Positions 25,085 to 36,865 of a stretch of DNA of 64,000 nt are shown here, in pieces; within the stretch, counting starts at the first letter, position 1, and each line of letters opens with the position of its first letter. The translations under genes and the position numbers were made by a program. This DNA is from Eucommia ulmoides (taxonomy: Eukaryota > Streptophyta > Magnoliopsida > Garryales > Eucommiaceae), in contig CM028334.1 in NCBI GenBank assembly GCA_016647705.1, positions 5,995,046-6,059,045 of the forward strand, written 5' to 3'. The notes under the pieces were generated by a model. It saw only the letters and a program-made list of their open reading frames with translations. It searched no databases and was not told the origin of the DNA.

Positions 25085-26075
25085 TTTTATTAACACATTT
25101 AATATTTAAATTAATGCATTATCTATTATTTAGTACTTAGGTCAACTTTTGTGTTTTGATTATGTTAACTAATTTGGTAACTTTTTTTATTTCATTAATT
25201 AGCTCATTCATTAAGAATGGGTTTCTTCTTTACCAAATGTTGGGTTATACACAAGGGAGAATAGGCTCAAAGCAATATACTAAATTATTCTCTTTAAGCA
25301 TATAGTCTTTTTGGTATCAGAACCAAATAATGAAAAGGAAAAAAAAAACACTCAAACCCGCAACCTTAAAACTCAAGTATGCACCACCACTATTGCCTTA
25401 GTCGCTGCATGTACGCCGTCGTTGTCTTACGATTTTCCCACCGTTGCCTCACGGTTATCTGTAGGTGTAGCTCTTGTTGAGATCTAGTTTATCACCCTGT
25501 GGCTAGTAGTAGATTTTCCTACATAGTGTGCTATCTATTCCTACTCTGTTGCTGAGCTGGTTCATGGTCCTCCTTAGCAGCGTTGTCTAGTCACAACTCT
25601 CATATCCCCTCCATGGTGCCGAATGCACTAGATAACGATCAGGCTTCTATCTTCATTTTCTAGGTGATTGATTGTCCAATTACCCCCACCCTATCTCTGT
25701 CCTTTTTCTTCCAGCAACAAGCATTCTTCCCTTTTTTTCCATACTACCATCCATCTTCATGGCTATCAGAAAGGAAGAAAATATCAGTCAACTCTTGTCA
25801 ATCTGAGACTCCGAAATATCTTAGCCCTAGTTTGAAAAAGAGTTTTGGAATATATAATATTTACACCAATGCATTATTTATTATTTAAGACTCAGATCAT
25901 ATTCGTATTTAGGTCATGTTGACCAATTTGATAGGTTTCTTTATTTCATTAATTAACACATTCATTAAGGGTGATTTCCTTCCTTATTTAACGTAATGTT
26001 GTGCTATAGAAACAGAGAAAAATAATCTCAAAGTAATATACCAACTTAACCTCTTTCAACCTATATTCCTTTTTT
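25085..26075 (+). mobile_element. Degenerate short LTR-type element (non-autonomous)
   Basis: Two diverged direct repeats of about 220-230 bp (about 25085-25312 and 25850-26075) share caatgcattat-like, ttatttcattaatta and cattcattaagg strings. After the first stands ttggtatcagaacc, like the tRNA-Met primer site TGGTATCAGAGC. The 0.5-kb interior has no intact ORF. The boundaries are approximate. Confidence 0.45.
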
Positions 26076-26157
26076 TGGTGTGTGTGGGTGTGTTTTTACC
26101 TTTCAAATGGTATAAGGATTTGATATTTTTCGTCTTAGTATACTGTCTTTTGCAATT

Positions 26158-26232
26158 TAATACCATATGGTATCAAATAGAGTAAATTTTTTCATACATA
26201 GACTACTTTGGAAAGTCGAAATGTAGGTTTCC
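26158..26232. mobile_element. Fragment of the TRIM seen in PANK2 intron 3
   Basis: accatatggtatcaaatag and catagactactttggaaa match the 105-bp repeats at 59497 and 59723. Only part of one repeat is here. Confidence 0.5.
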
Positions 26233-27713
26233 AACACTTTGTAAAAATAATTTTTTTACTAATATCTATTTATGCCATCAAATATTTTTAAAAATAGTGG
26301 ATATCTACACTCTTGAGAAAATTTCTAATTGTTAAAAGTGAAACTTCTAACCTTCTTTAACTCATTTTTGGATATCATGCAAATCTTTGTAAAAGCTTTG
26401 GGTGGAAAATCTATAACTTAAACAAGAAGGGAAGTACACTTTCATTACCGGTGGCTCTATTGTAAGTGTTGACAAAAACAAAACAGGTTAGCATGTGTTA
26501 TTAATTAGAATTTTAAAATATCTAGAATCTAGTGTACTTATTTTAGCATATGTTTAAAGAATTTATGTCACTTATCTCCTTTGTTTTTTTGTCATTAACT
26601 AGATATATTTTCTATCATTTTACAAATAATGGTCAATTTTTTTTACCAATTTTTTCTTGTAAAAATACATAAATGTCCTCGAAAAATATATTTTTTAATC
26701 TTTTTTTTTTTTTTTAAAGTTTACTAACACGCCCTATTTTTTAAAAAAAAAAAAAACTTACTTAGTACTATAAATTTTTTAAACAATTACATTTATCCCC
26801 ACCCCCACCCCCACCCCCATCCCCATCTTATCCTCCCACCATCATCCACCACCATTGCACTGCGCCCTCACGAAATGCACGTGGGTTCTCTAAACCTCCA
26901 TATGCACGTCTATGAATGGAGGTTTAGAGAGAGAAAAAATGTATTTTGTTCGTGCAGAGAGAAATGGTGAAAGTGGAATTGGAACGCGAAGATTCAATTA
27001 GACGACGACGAGTTTCAAAATGGATGGAAAGGATCTGAAATTTTTCGTGAAAAATTGCAGAAATTAGATCGGAAAAATCTACAAAGCGAAAGATCAGAAA
27101 AAATAGAAAAAAAAAATGAGATGTGAAATTTGCTTGTCCAAGATCTAAGGAGAGTTTTAAATCTGAAATCTTCTTGTCAAAATCTGCGAAGAAGGAAGAC
27201 GAAGGCTATAGGAGTCGTGGGCCAGAAAGGTGTCGACAACGGTGGTCTTGAAGTGGAAAAGTGGCGGTAACACCGCGGCGATGATCCTAGATCCATTCTT
27301 CACTGGCATTGAAGCATTCTTTGCATGGTAGAAGGCAACAAAGGTCCCGAGCCATCAGTGAGAAACGACTATGGAAGAACTAGAATCCTTTTATCTCCCC
27401 TCTAGTGTTTCATCATATCTTGAAGCTGGGTACTCCACACAACTTTCTGCTTTAAACCTGCATATGCATATATCTGAAAGAGCAAAGGTTGACACTTCAA
27501 CAGAAATTTTCCAAATAATGATTCTCTCTTTGATCTCAATAAAACAAGTCAAGAACAGCACAACATCACATCCCAACTCTTGTTTTCAACTTAAATAATA
27601 AGGAAAAGAAATCCAGAAAAATAAAAATTAAAAATTAAAAAAATAAAAATAGAATGAGATATTGATCTAAAGAGAGAGATAATCAATGGTAGTATTTATT
27701 ATTATTATTATTA
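26233..27713. other. Intergenic, 3' side of the GDSL gene
   Basis: No gene supported. It contains A/T runs, a CCCCCA repeat at about 26791-26822, and a hairpin made of aacctccatatgcacgt and its near complement around 26893-26925. Confidence 0.5.
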
Positions 27714-30700
27714 TTATATTGGGCATTGTTGCTGAAAAGCCTTTCTGGGGTTTGTCCAGTCAATTTCAGAGTGGTGTGGAAACTCTGATGGCATTTGTTC
27801 GGCGGTTAGCCATGCTTTGCTGAAAACACTCACTACTTCTCTGTGGACTAGTGCGTTGCCCTCCGCAGTCAAGTGCAACCCATCACTGTACATAAAATAG
27901 CACAAGAATTTTTAGTGTTTTTTTTTTTTTTTTTTTTTGAAAAAAAAATATCAATACTGTAGAGTTTCCCGACATAAACTAGAAATGGAAAAAAGAAAGT
28001 AAGGACGTTGACAAGTATGCTATTTTAATCCAAATATGAGCAGAAATTTAAAATATATATATATATATATATATATATAATTGATAGAACTGCCCGAAAA
28101 TGGAGAAATCCCGCTATTCGAAGAAGAAATCCTGCTAGAAATGCTTCTTATATCTGGCCAAAAATGGAGTGAAGGGTTTGGATCTGGCCAAAAATAGAGT
28201 AGAAGAGTGCTGGAGAGCCTGTATCTAGCCGAAACTTGACTGACTAGGTTGGAGGAAGAATGGATAAGGACTGGGTGTGAGGAGAAAGGTAAGCAAAAAG
28301 AGTTGTCTGGACATAGACATGCAGAATCTGCTGCAACGGTCCGTAATGGTTGTTAGTCCTATTACGAGTGTGAATCGGTCTACAACCGATTTATTAGCCC
28401 GTGACGGAAACGAAAAACTACTGTTTACTTTCAAAACAAAAAAGGGGTAAAACCATGTTTTTACTTTTTGCTTTTATTTTATTTTTAAAAGTATCTTGTT
28501 AAATGCAACACCAAAGCTGTATTTAAAACTCAGTATTTTTCGCTTATAAGTTTTTGAAAAATACTTAAAAAAGTGTTACCAACCGGCGCCTTTGTAGAAA
28601 ATTACTTTTGGATTGGCAACAAAGCAGGGTTCAAATTGCAAACCAAACGGATCCTATTTTCTTGCATAGCTTTTCATAAATCAAGAAACCGTATTGGATT
28701 TGGCGGGATCATTTTTTTTTTTTTGAAATGCAATGCCAGGGACACTACTTAATTGAACTTCAGCATAGAAAATCTTGAAGTTAAACTGACCTTAGGAACT
28801 TTTTCTGCCAACCCTCGGTCTCCTGCATTTTTGACCATATATCAATGGAAGGAACACCTAGTTCGTTGGCTAATTCCACACACTGCTTCGCATAAACTCC
28901 GGCCACTTCATTCGTCCTTTCCGGCAGTTTCATTGCTTTCTCGCCATATGCAGATCTGTTCAACCAAACAGCAGCCAATTACTGATATATTAAAGGAGAT
29001 ATTTCAACATAGAGAAGGCGCAAAGTCTAACTTCCTCATTTTTATAAGGGATAGTTGGTGCAAGGTTCTAATAATGACACTAAATTAATAAAAACTCTTA
29101 AATCAAATAAGTACTTTACTTTTAGTCTCATCTATTAGAATTCATGGAAACACAAGTTCTAAGTAAAGTTGCGTCATCACCCACCGTCGCCCACTAAACT
29201 CTGGCCTCCAGATTTTGGCCATCATCGGACGCCGGTCACTAGCCACCGAATTTTTTTTAGTTACATTCAACTAATCTTTTAGTAACATATTTTAATATAC
29301 TTTTTATTTATATTTTTTTAGTTACATGAGCTTAGTTTATATGAAACAGATGCCAAATCCATGGGCATGTACTTACTAAAAAAATTTGGTATCATTGTGT
29401 GAAATTTTTATGATAGAGTTTTGTGCATCAGAGTTAAAGATGAAATAGAGGTTAGAACTAATGTCACTTATAAATCTTTAAGTCATGGTAAATTTGTAAT
29501 AGATAGAGACAAGGAAAAACTCTAATACTTTTCAAAAACCAATACAAATAAATCCCAAAATAATAGAAGATCATGAATATACCAGTGGATCAGTGAATCA
29601 ACGGCCATAGAAGAGTTCAAATTTTGAAAAACCCACAAAAACGTGCATCAACGGCCATAGAAGAGTTCAAATTTTGAAAAACCCACAAAAACATGCATAT
29701 CTACTAGTATGACAATTAAAAAAATGAGCAATTCAGTGCACGAAAACTCCCGCCATTTCTGAGTCTGAGGAAGTCAAATGTACGCAGCCTTGCAGCCTTA
29801 CCCTGACTGGTATGACAATTGAAAAAGAAAAAATTATACCTTGCATATTCCATGCGCCCTTCCTCATCTATTGGTGGCGGTGCTATGAGTACCACTAGCA
29901 TATTGGGATTGCATTCCTGCAATCAATATCCTTTTAAAATAGAGAAAGGAATGAAACACCAATTTTAACAATGGAGAACCCACGAAAATAAATAGATGTA
30001 TCAACAAATAGGCACGCAACAAAGTTAGAACGTGCTAAATTGACCTTCTGGATTGGTTTGGTTGGTCAAATCACAACCGTTCTCACGTTACAAATCGAAA
30101 AATCCAACTCCGCTTGGATTTGGAATGCATTTGAATTTGGAATTAGAAATTGAATAGACCATTTAAGACAAAGCTAAACCTTTAAATGAAGAACAATTCT
30201 TCTAAGATTCTCCTTATACTCTACAACAGGGACATGTTGCCGTTCACTATTTCTCCCTGAAAGAGCTGCATCATTAGCTCCAAAAAAAACCGTGGTAGCA
30301 GCAGGAGCTGTTGTAATTCCCTGCAGGATAAGTAATGCAAGAGAAACACATCTAAACTAAGATAATCAATTTTTTTTAAATGTTGCAGTGATGCTAGGTA
30401 GTAGCCAATAGAGAAGGCCTGCATATCATCTGAGGATCTGATCTTAATAATTAAATATTTGAAAAATCAGTATAGGGCCCAAATATATTCAAATTATATA
30501 TTAAGATTCTAAAGAAATCTAGAAGAGAACTTAAGTGATTTGAAAATTGTAAGCACGAATATCTCATGATCGATCAGAAATCAAGAAAAATATCAATGCA
30601 CATATTCTTTGAGACACAAACTTGTTGGGTTTATCCCAGATTTGATGTGGAAGGAACTGGTAGTCAAATTATGAGTGTCAGGGAAAGTCTCGCTTGATGA

Positions 30701-31785
30701 GCTAGCTTTTGGAGTTGAGAGAAGGCTGAGACGACCCTACACTGGTATCAGAGCCCATGTTACAACATCTCCGGCCCAATAGCCATAAAGGGAAAGACTG
30801 GTCGAGAGTTGGTCGACCAAAGGCCCGATATGTGAGGGGAAGATTGTTGAGTTTATCCCACATCTTATATGGGATAAACCCAACAAAATTTGACCAAAAT
30901 AAGGTCGAATCTTCACTCAAAAGTACAAGAAAATTTAACACGAATAGGATATAATGAAACGTCAATGACAAACTTAGCAAGGAAATGCTTCTATTCAGTA
31001 CTTCTCCCTGGGTTCTTTTCTTTGTTTCCTCCTTTTCCACCCAATAAGAGTGATTTATGTTGTTGTTTTTCATCATACGACTATAAGCAATTTCACATTT
31101 GGCGCAATTTCACATTTGGCCCATGCAATTGCTTTATCATTTCTTCTATAGGGGCAAAGGACAAATTGCATCAAAATTAGCAAACTGCATGGAAACCAAG
31201 CTCGTCCAGCTAAATTAGTTCATCTACAGATGTGTACCTTGAAAATTGCAATTTACCACTATACACATCATGCATTGTTTCACTGGAAGTGGAACACACC
31301 ACAAACTTCACCAAGAAACCGCCATCGAAAATTCAAAAACCCAACGAGTTATTTTAGAACATTACAAGCAATGTCGACATCGATTTACACGATTTTTATA
31401 GAGCAATCCGCCAATACGACTGTATCCGGAGCTACGCAACCAATAATGCGATGATCTATTGCACAATTAAAATCAGATTTAAAGAAAAAGAAGGCAGATC
31501 TCGGCAATTACCAGAGGAAAGAGGTGATGCAACAAGAACAACGCCCATCTAGTGTTGTATCCACCATATCCACGAACCAATACATCAGCCTATGCGGATT
31601 CATAAGAAATTCGGATGAATAAATGCAGAAAAAATCATAAAATTGAAAAGAAATTATAGGAAAAACAAATGATTGAAGAATTAAACCTTGCGAGAATAAG
31701 TATCTGCAAGTGCAGCACCCCATCCACCTGATCCGAAGGATTGCTCCGTTATGGAGTCTCCAAATAATAGTATTTGAGGCCTCAT
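27714..31785 (-). CDS. CPRD49: GDSL esterase/lipase, CPRD49-like (isoamyl-acetate esterase type)
   Basis: SGNH-hydrolase predicted to cleave small esters. Six minus-strand exons: 31785-31687, 31589-31512, 30320-30180, 29916-29840, 28955-28791, 27885-27714; phases agree and give 243 aa. Block I is QILLFGDSITEQSF with the nucleophile Ser in GDSI (residue 11). Then come RGYGGYNTRW (block II Gly), VFFGANDAA (block III, GxND) and DGLHLT (block V, DxxH with catalytic Asp and His). There is no signal peptide, unlike secreted GDSL lipases; this matches the short CPRD49/IAH1 group. An ATG at 31881 in frame would add 32 residues unlike the family, so 31785 is preferred. Intron 2 has a TRIM and the fourth intron a 50-bp tandem duplication. 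Confidence 0.93.
28050..28079. repeat. (TA)n microsatellite in a GDSL gene intron
   Basis: About 14 TA units in the last intron of the GDSL gene. Confidence 0.9.
29598..29697. repeat. 50-bp perfect-like tandem duplication in a GDSL gene intron
   Basis: Unit tcaacggccatagaagagtt... occurs at 29598-29647 and 29648-29697 with a single visible difference (acgtgca against acatgca), so it is recent. Confidence 0.95.
30623..30885 (+). mobile_element. TRIM-like element in GDSL intron 2
   Basis: Left terminal repeat TGTTGGGTTTATCCCAG...CCTACA (30623-30741), then a primer site TGGTATCAGAGCCCA at 30743, a purine-rich tract (tgaggggaagat), and a right repeat starting TGTTGAGTTTATCCCACATC at 30845. The right repeat stops after ~20 bases and turns into its own inverted copy (gggataaacccaaca). 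Confidence 0.6.
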
Positions 31786-32583
31786 CTCTCTCTCTCCCCC
31801 CCACACACACACTGTGGCGCCACTGAAATGGTCGATGGAGGGAAGAGATAAACCTGTGAGACGTGCTAATCCATTCTTCACGCTACCTATACATTACCAC
31901 CTAACATTCTTTCTTTGGGCTAAATATCATTTCGTACCCCCTAATTTTACCTATATTTATGTTTTGAAACAAAAACTTTCAATTAATTATATATGCTTGG
32001 GATAATTGGTGAATAGTCCAAATTATAAAGTCTAATTCATAATTTATCCTATTTTGATTTTGAATTAAGTATAATTCATTTAATTATATTTGACTTATAT
32101 TTTAGTCTCATTATCAATACTCATTTATCTTCAATCAAATATTTCAAATTAAGGTATGAATCGTTGACCGTCGTCGCCGATGCATCGAACTTCAGGCCAC
32201 CGGTTATTGGAATCCGGCCATCAGTTGTTGATTTTCTTTCTCATGTGTAACTATTTTTTTAATGTATTTGTAATTATTTTTTCTGTATTAAGTTATGTTT
32301 TATTGTATTTTTTAACGATTGACATTTACAAAATTAGTTGAATGTAACTAAAAAAATTTAAATAAAAATATTATTTTAATAAAATATATGAATTTAATAT
32401 ATAACTACATTAGATTATTTAATTCATATTATATATAGCACGAATTTACAAAACAATAAAATTTAAAGATCTCTCTATATTTTTTTTAATTAAATGAATG
32501 ACATTTACTCTATACTCCTCTAATAGATCTAATTTGTTTTACTAAAAAAATAATATTTCATGTCATCTTAAATTATAGTATAA
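31786..32583. other. Upstream region of the GDSL gene
   Basis: Holds the GDSL 5' leader (CT/CA-rich 31786-31813 on the plus strand as GA/TG) and AT-rich intergenic DNA. No other gene seen. Confidence 0.5.
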
Positions 32584-33309
32584 CTAACGTATAACCCGTG
32601 CCTGAAGGCAGGATGTAAAACAATAAAAACAGAATAAAGAATTAACTTATTCAATTTGAATATCAATAATAATTAACAATTGATATTGACGTTATGCACC
32701 TATTTAATTTGAATATAACTAACAATTGAACATCACTAATAACTAACAATAACACTAAAATTTGTATTGTTTTATAATTTCTCTTTTCTATTCAAAATAA
32801 TGATACTTTTGACTCCATATAAATGCACCCAATGCTCAATTAAACCCCCAAATTTAAAAATACACATTGGCTCCATGACAAATTAATTTTGTTCCAATTT
32901 TACTCCAATTACTATTCATTGGTAACGGTCAAAAGGTATTTTGGTAATTTCATGTTCAAATCTAATTTCAATTATTCAACCTATATAGATTAATTACAAC
33001 GTAAACAGATTTATGTAGACGACCTTACTTAAATGAGACAAATACTTAATTGTTGTTGTTGTCGCCTATATAAATTAATTACACTTTGTACTCTCTTATT
33101 TTTAAAATTATATTTCTTACCCAATTTTTTAAATAATTATATTTATATCTCATCCTACCCCACGCTCTCAACGCTAACACCACTGCCACCGCCAAACGCC
33201 ACGGACTAAAAAGAAACTTTAATTTTAAAAAAAAAACACTTTCAATTAAAATTGGAATAATTTAAAACCATTTTAGAGTAAAACAAACAAATGTATAAAA
33301 AGTTAAAAA

Positions 33310-36300
33310 TGTCACACCCCACCCCGGATACCCATCACCTAGGGGCTCGGTGGGACGTCGACATAACTTCACCCGAACGTCAAATCATCTAAAAAAAAAC
33401 AAAGGCCATACATAAAAATACAACCACAAAATGTCACCAGATACATCCTCTCTAATTGGGGACATATCCATCCCTGAATTATAATAACAACACATAAAAA
33501 TATAACAACCAAGAATCTGACACAGATTCGCCCCTGACAGCTCATCTCAGAAACTCCCGTACGACTCCATCATATGACTCTATCTAGTGCCAGTAGGGGG
33601 ACCGACTCCTAAATTTGCTTCACCTGCGAGTGTACTGCCTTCTTAATAAAAACTATTTTTAATATAATAATAATACATTCTAAATAATACAACATTTAAA
33701 TGGATTAAGCTTAACACGTATAAACAACACATTTTGAACAATAGTATAAAAATTATATACCACGAGAAAACTCTCTCTTCCTACCATTTAGAAATCATCA
33801 TCCATAAATATATATATCAAATGTATGAAAATCATCCAAACCATCAGCATAAGATAATATGATAAATCACCGAAGGCAATATAATAAAACACTACATCAC
33901 CACATCTAACAAAACATCAAATAAGACAAAACATCACATACGACAAATCACACCACATATAACACCACATCTTACCACATCACACCACCCCCACACCTCG
34001 GCTAGCTATGTGATCGTTTTAACCTCACGATCGAGAGTTACAACGGTACCGTATACCATAGAATATGCCTTCCTAGCGAGATATAACAACGCTCCACTGG
34101 ACTGTGCCAGATGGGTGAAACAACGCTCTACTGGACTAAGCCAGACGGGTGAAACAACGCTCCACTGGACTAAGCCAAACGGGTGAAATACCGCTTCGCT
34201 GGATTATGCCAAACGGGTGAAAATCCACCACCAATCTCCACCTTACCACCATAACAACAACTCATCTCCACCTCAACAATAACAACTCATCTCCATCTCA
34301 ACAACAACAACTCAATAGAAAACATCAACGCTCTGCCGAAGCAGATAAAATCAATAGCATCGACAAAACAATAACAATATCATCAAACTACAAATCAATA
34401 ATATTAACATTTATCTCCAAAATTGATTTAATTCAAATATCATTTTTCCATCGTCTTTTAAAACCAATTAGATTTAACAAATCATTTATTTCCATTATCT
34501 TTAAAAACTAGCGAAAACCACATTTCCAAATCACCCAAAACCACTTGATCCATATAAGTTATAAATGCGTTCAGTTTTTAAGTAAACACATTTTCCATCA
34601 TATATTTGAAAATAGATTTGGCAAGAAGACAGTACACTTACCTCGATATCCGTTTTGCAAAACTGTCACTAACTATACTCTATCTGGACGCTAGTGCCTG
34701 CGAATCTAATAGCGACAATGCCTAAATTAATATCTTATTTAAAATACCCTAATCATACAATGCAGGCCCTAATTTTCGAAATTTTCCTATTCCCAACATT
34801 CTATATTACTATTCAACAAATATTACTCCGTTACAGTTTACGATATCGAATTTATTCATGTGACCAGTCTCAATATTTATTATCGTCATTTCGATATTTT
34901 CGATGCTAGTAATTAGTTTCATAATCACCCATGAGACAGTTAAATAGAATTAAATGCATATATTAAAAGTGACATGAATTCTACCTTTTCCGAATTTTCT
35001 GCCGGTCCGCGAGATGAGTTTTAGGTTTTATTGGGGTGGTTTGTGTATTTTCCTCATTTTTTTCCTTTCTTCTTCCTTTTCCTTTTTTGTTTTGTGTTTT
35101 CTTTCACTGTTTCCGTTGCTTGTTTGCGTTCAACCGCCGACGAACCAACAGCACCCCACGCCGGACCATCGAACCTACTCTCTCTCTCTTTCGTTTTCTA
35201 CACCGTCGGCGACGACCAACGACCTGCCTACACACACCCACACTGCCAGAGAAGCACACACACACACACATTAGTGGAATTTACACACACACCCCAACGG
35301 CTTCTCCCTCTCTTTCTTTCTTTTCCGTTTTCTGTTTGCTGCTGGGTTTTACCACCGTCACAACACACACACACACACATACACTCACACTCACACACCA
35401 GCGTCGGACCAAGCTCACACCATCACCACCACCATCGGATCAAGCTCACACCCATCCACATGAGATCGACGACACACACAAACACACGTCGACGATCCAA
35501 CTGAACGGATAAACACACACACACGCTCGCTCACTCACCGCCGGAGACACACACACACACCACTGGCGACACCCCCACAACGATCACATACCCCACGATG
35601 GAACACACACCGTCGACCAATACACCCACACGGCTGAATAACAACACAGAACACACCCACGACGTAACCCACTACCGGTGGACAGAAAACACACCTACGA
35701 ATCTCATACATAGCAGCATACACAACACACCACTGGGCAACGGAACGGCACACACGCATACAAACGATAAAAAAAAAAAAAAAAAACCCAAAGCATACAC
35801 ACTCACCAGAGTGACGACCATACCGTTGAACAGACGGACAACACACACACACATACTCCAATCACATACGCACAACGAAACACACACATATATGCCGGAT
35901 CAAACAAAAGAACACACACACCCCGCCGAACAACGATACCCACCAACCGAAACCCATTTCCCTCTCTCTCCTCTGTTTCGGTTTGTTTCTGATTTTTCCT
36001 TCCTTTGAGATCACGATTTCTTTGAATCATTTATGGGCATGAAATTTAGTGCTTCTCTTCAATTACCTCTGGTTGCCACGTCGCTCTTCTCCCATTCTCT
36101 CCTGTCTCCGGCTGAGCTCACGGCACACTCATATGTATATATATATAAAAATATCTTTTGTTTTAATTACACTTTTCTCCCCTAATTTCTTTAAGTCTTC
36201 TTTTTAATCCAAATCCAACATTTAAGATTTTATTAAATTGTAATTTCACCCCTAATTAAGAATTTGATATTTATTTTAGTCCAAAAGTTTACAATTCACA

Positions 36301-36429
36301 TTTTGAAAATTGTTAATTGATCCCAAAGATTTTTAAATCAAATAATTAATAACGTCAACCACCCTACTATTTTTTATTATGCTCGAATGCGACTCAATTT
36401 ATACGTATAAGAAAGATCGGGGTTTTACA
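33310..36429 (+). mobile_element. Solo LTR 2 (same family as solo LTR 1)
   Basis: 3120 bp, TGTCACACCCCACCCCGG to AAGATCGGGGTTTTACA. Flanked by AAAAA at 33305-33309 and 36430-36434 (weak by itself because of low complexity, but the ends match the family exactly). Inverted pair at 33628-33644 and 34623-34639; conserved box at 34010-34080. Confidence 0.85.
34087..34222 (+). repeat. 34-bp tandem repeat, 4 units, in solo LTR 2
   Basis: Units at 34087, 34121, 34155 and 34189, consensus caacgctccactggactaag then ccaaacgggtgaaa. It follows the conserved box, like the unrelated repeats of the sister LTRs. Confidence 0.9.
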
Positions 36430-36865
36430 AAAAAATCTAAACAAAACCATGTTAAATATTGAACTTGGAATAATAGAATAAAAGAATCATCAAATTGTTA
36501 AAGTTTTCTTTCATCTTCAAATAATTCCAATAAATCACAATTAAACACAAATTAATAATACACATACAAATTTACAACAAAAAAAAATGACAAAACACCA
36601 TTTGTTTCCCAAGTTCTCAACTCCCATTTTTCAAGTGAACACAACAGTAACCGACATTTAAAAAAAAAACATAACTTGCCTTGGTTATACAACATTTCCA
36701 AAACAATTGAACATTCTAAACCGAAATATGCACAACATAAACCAAAACAAACAAACCAAAATATATATGGAGATCTACACAAATCGTGGCAACTTACATA
36801 CTGAAACCATCGGCAGCATTGGATTGAAGGATAATCGTTGCAAACAAAGAGAAATTGACTCCAAC
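36430..36865. other. Helitron A sequence between solo LTRs 2 and 3
   Basis: About 430 bp of AT-rich DNA belonging to Helitron A; no gene or further repeat seen. Confidence 0.5.

Noticed and set aside
27391-27576. Small frame downstream of the GDSL gene as an extra exon
   Set aside because: The GDSL frame already ends at 27714 with the expected C-terminus; the sequence has no family similarity.
31681-31881. GDSL protein starting at the upstream ATG (31881)
   Set aside because: The extra 32 residues are unlike the family; the ATG at 31785 puts MRPQILLFGDSI at the N-terminus as expected.
34087-34222. Evenly spaced 34-bp repeats, CRISPR-like
   Set aside because: Units are directly adjacent with no spacers and lie inside a plant LTR.
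35031-35512. 158-aa His/Thr/Pro-rich open frame
   Set aside because: All three frames are open because of CA/CT-rich composition; no domain and no conservation pattern visible.
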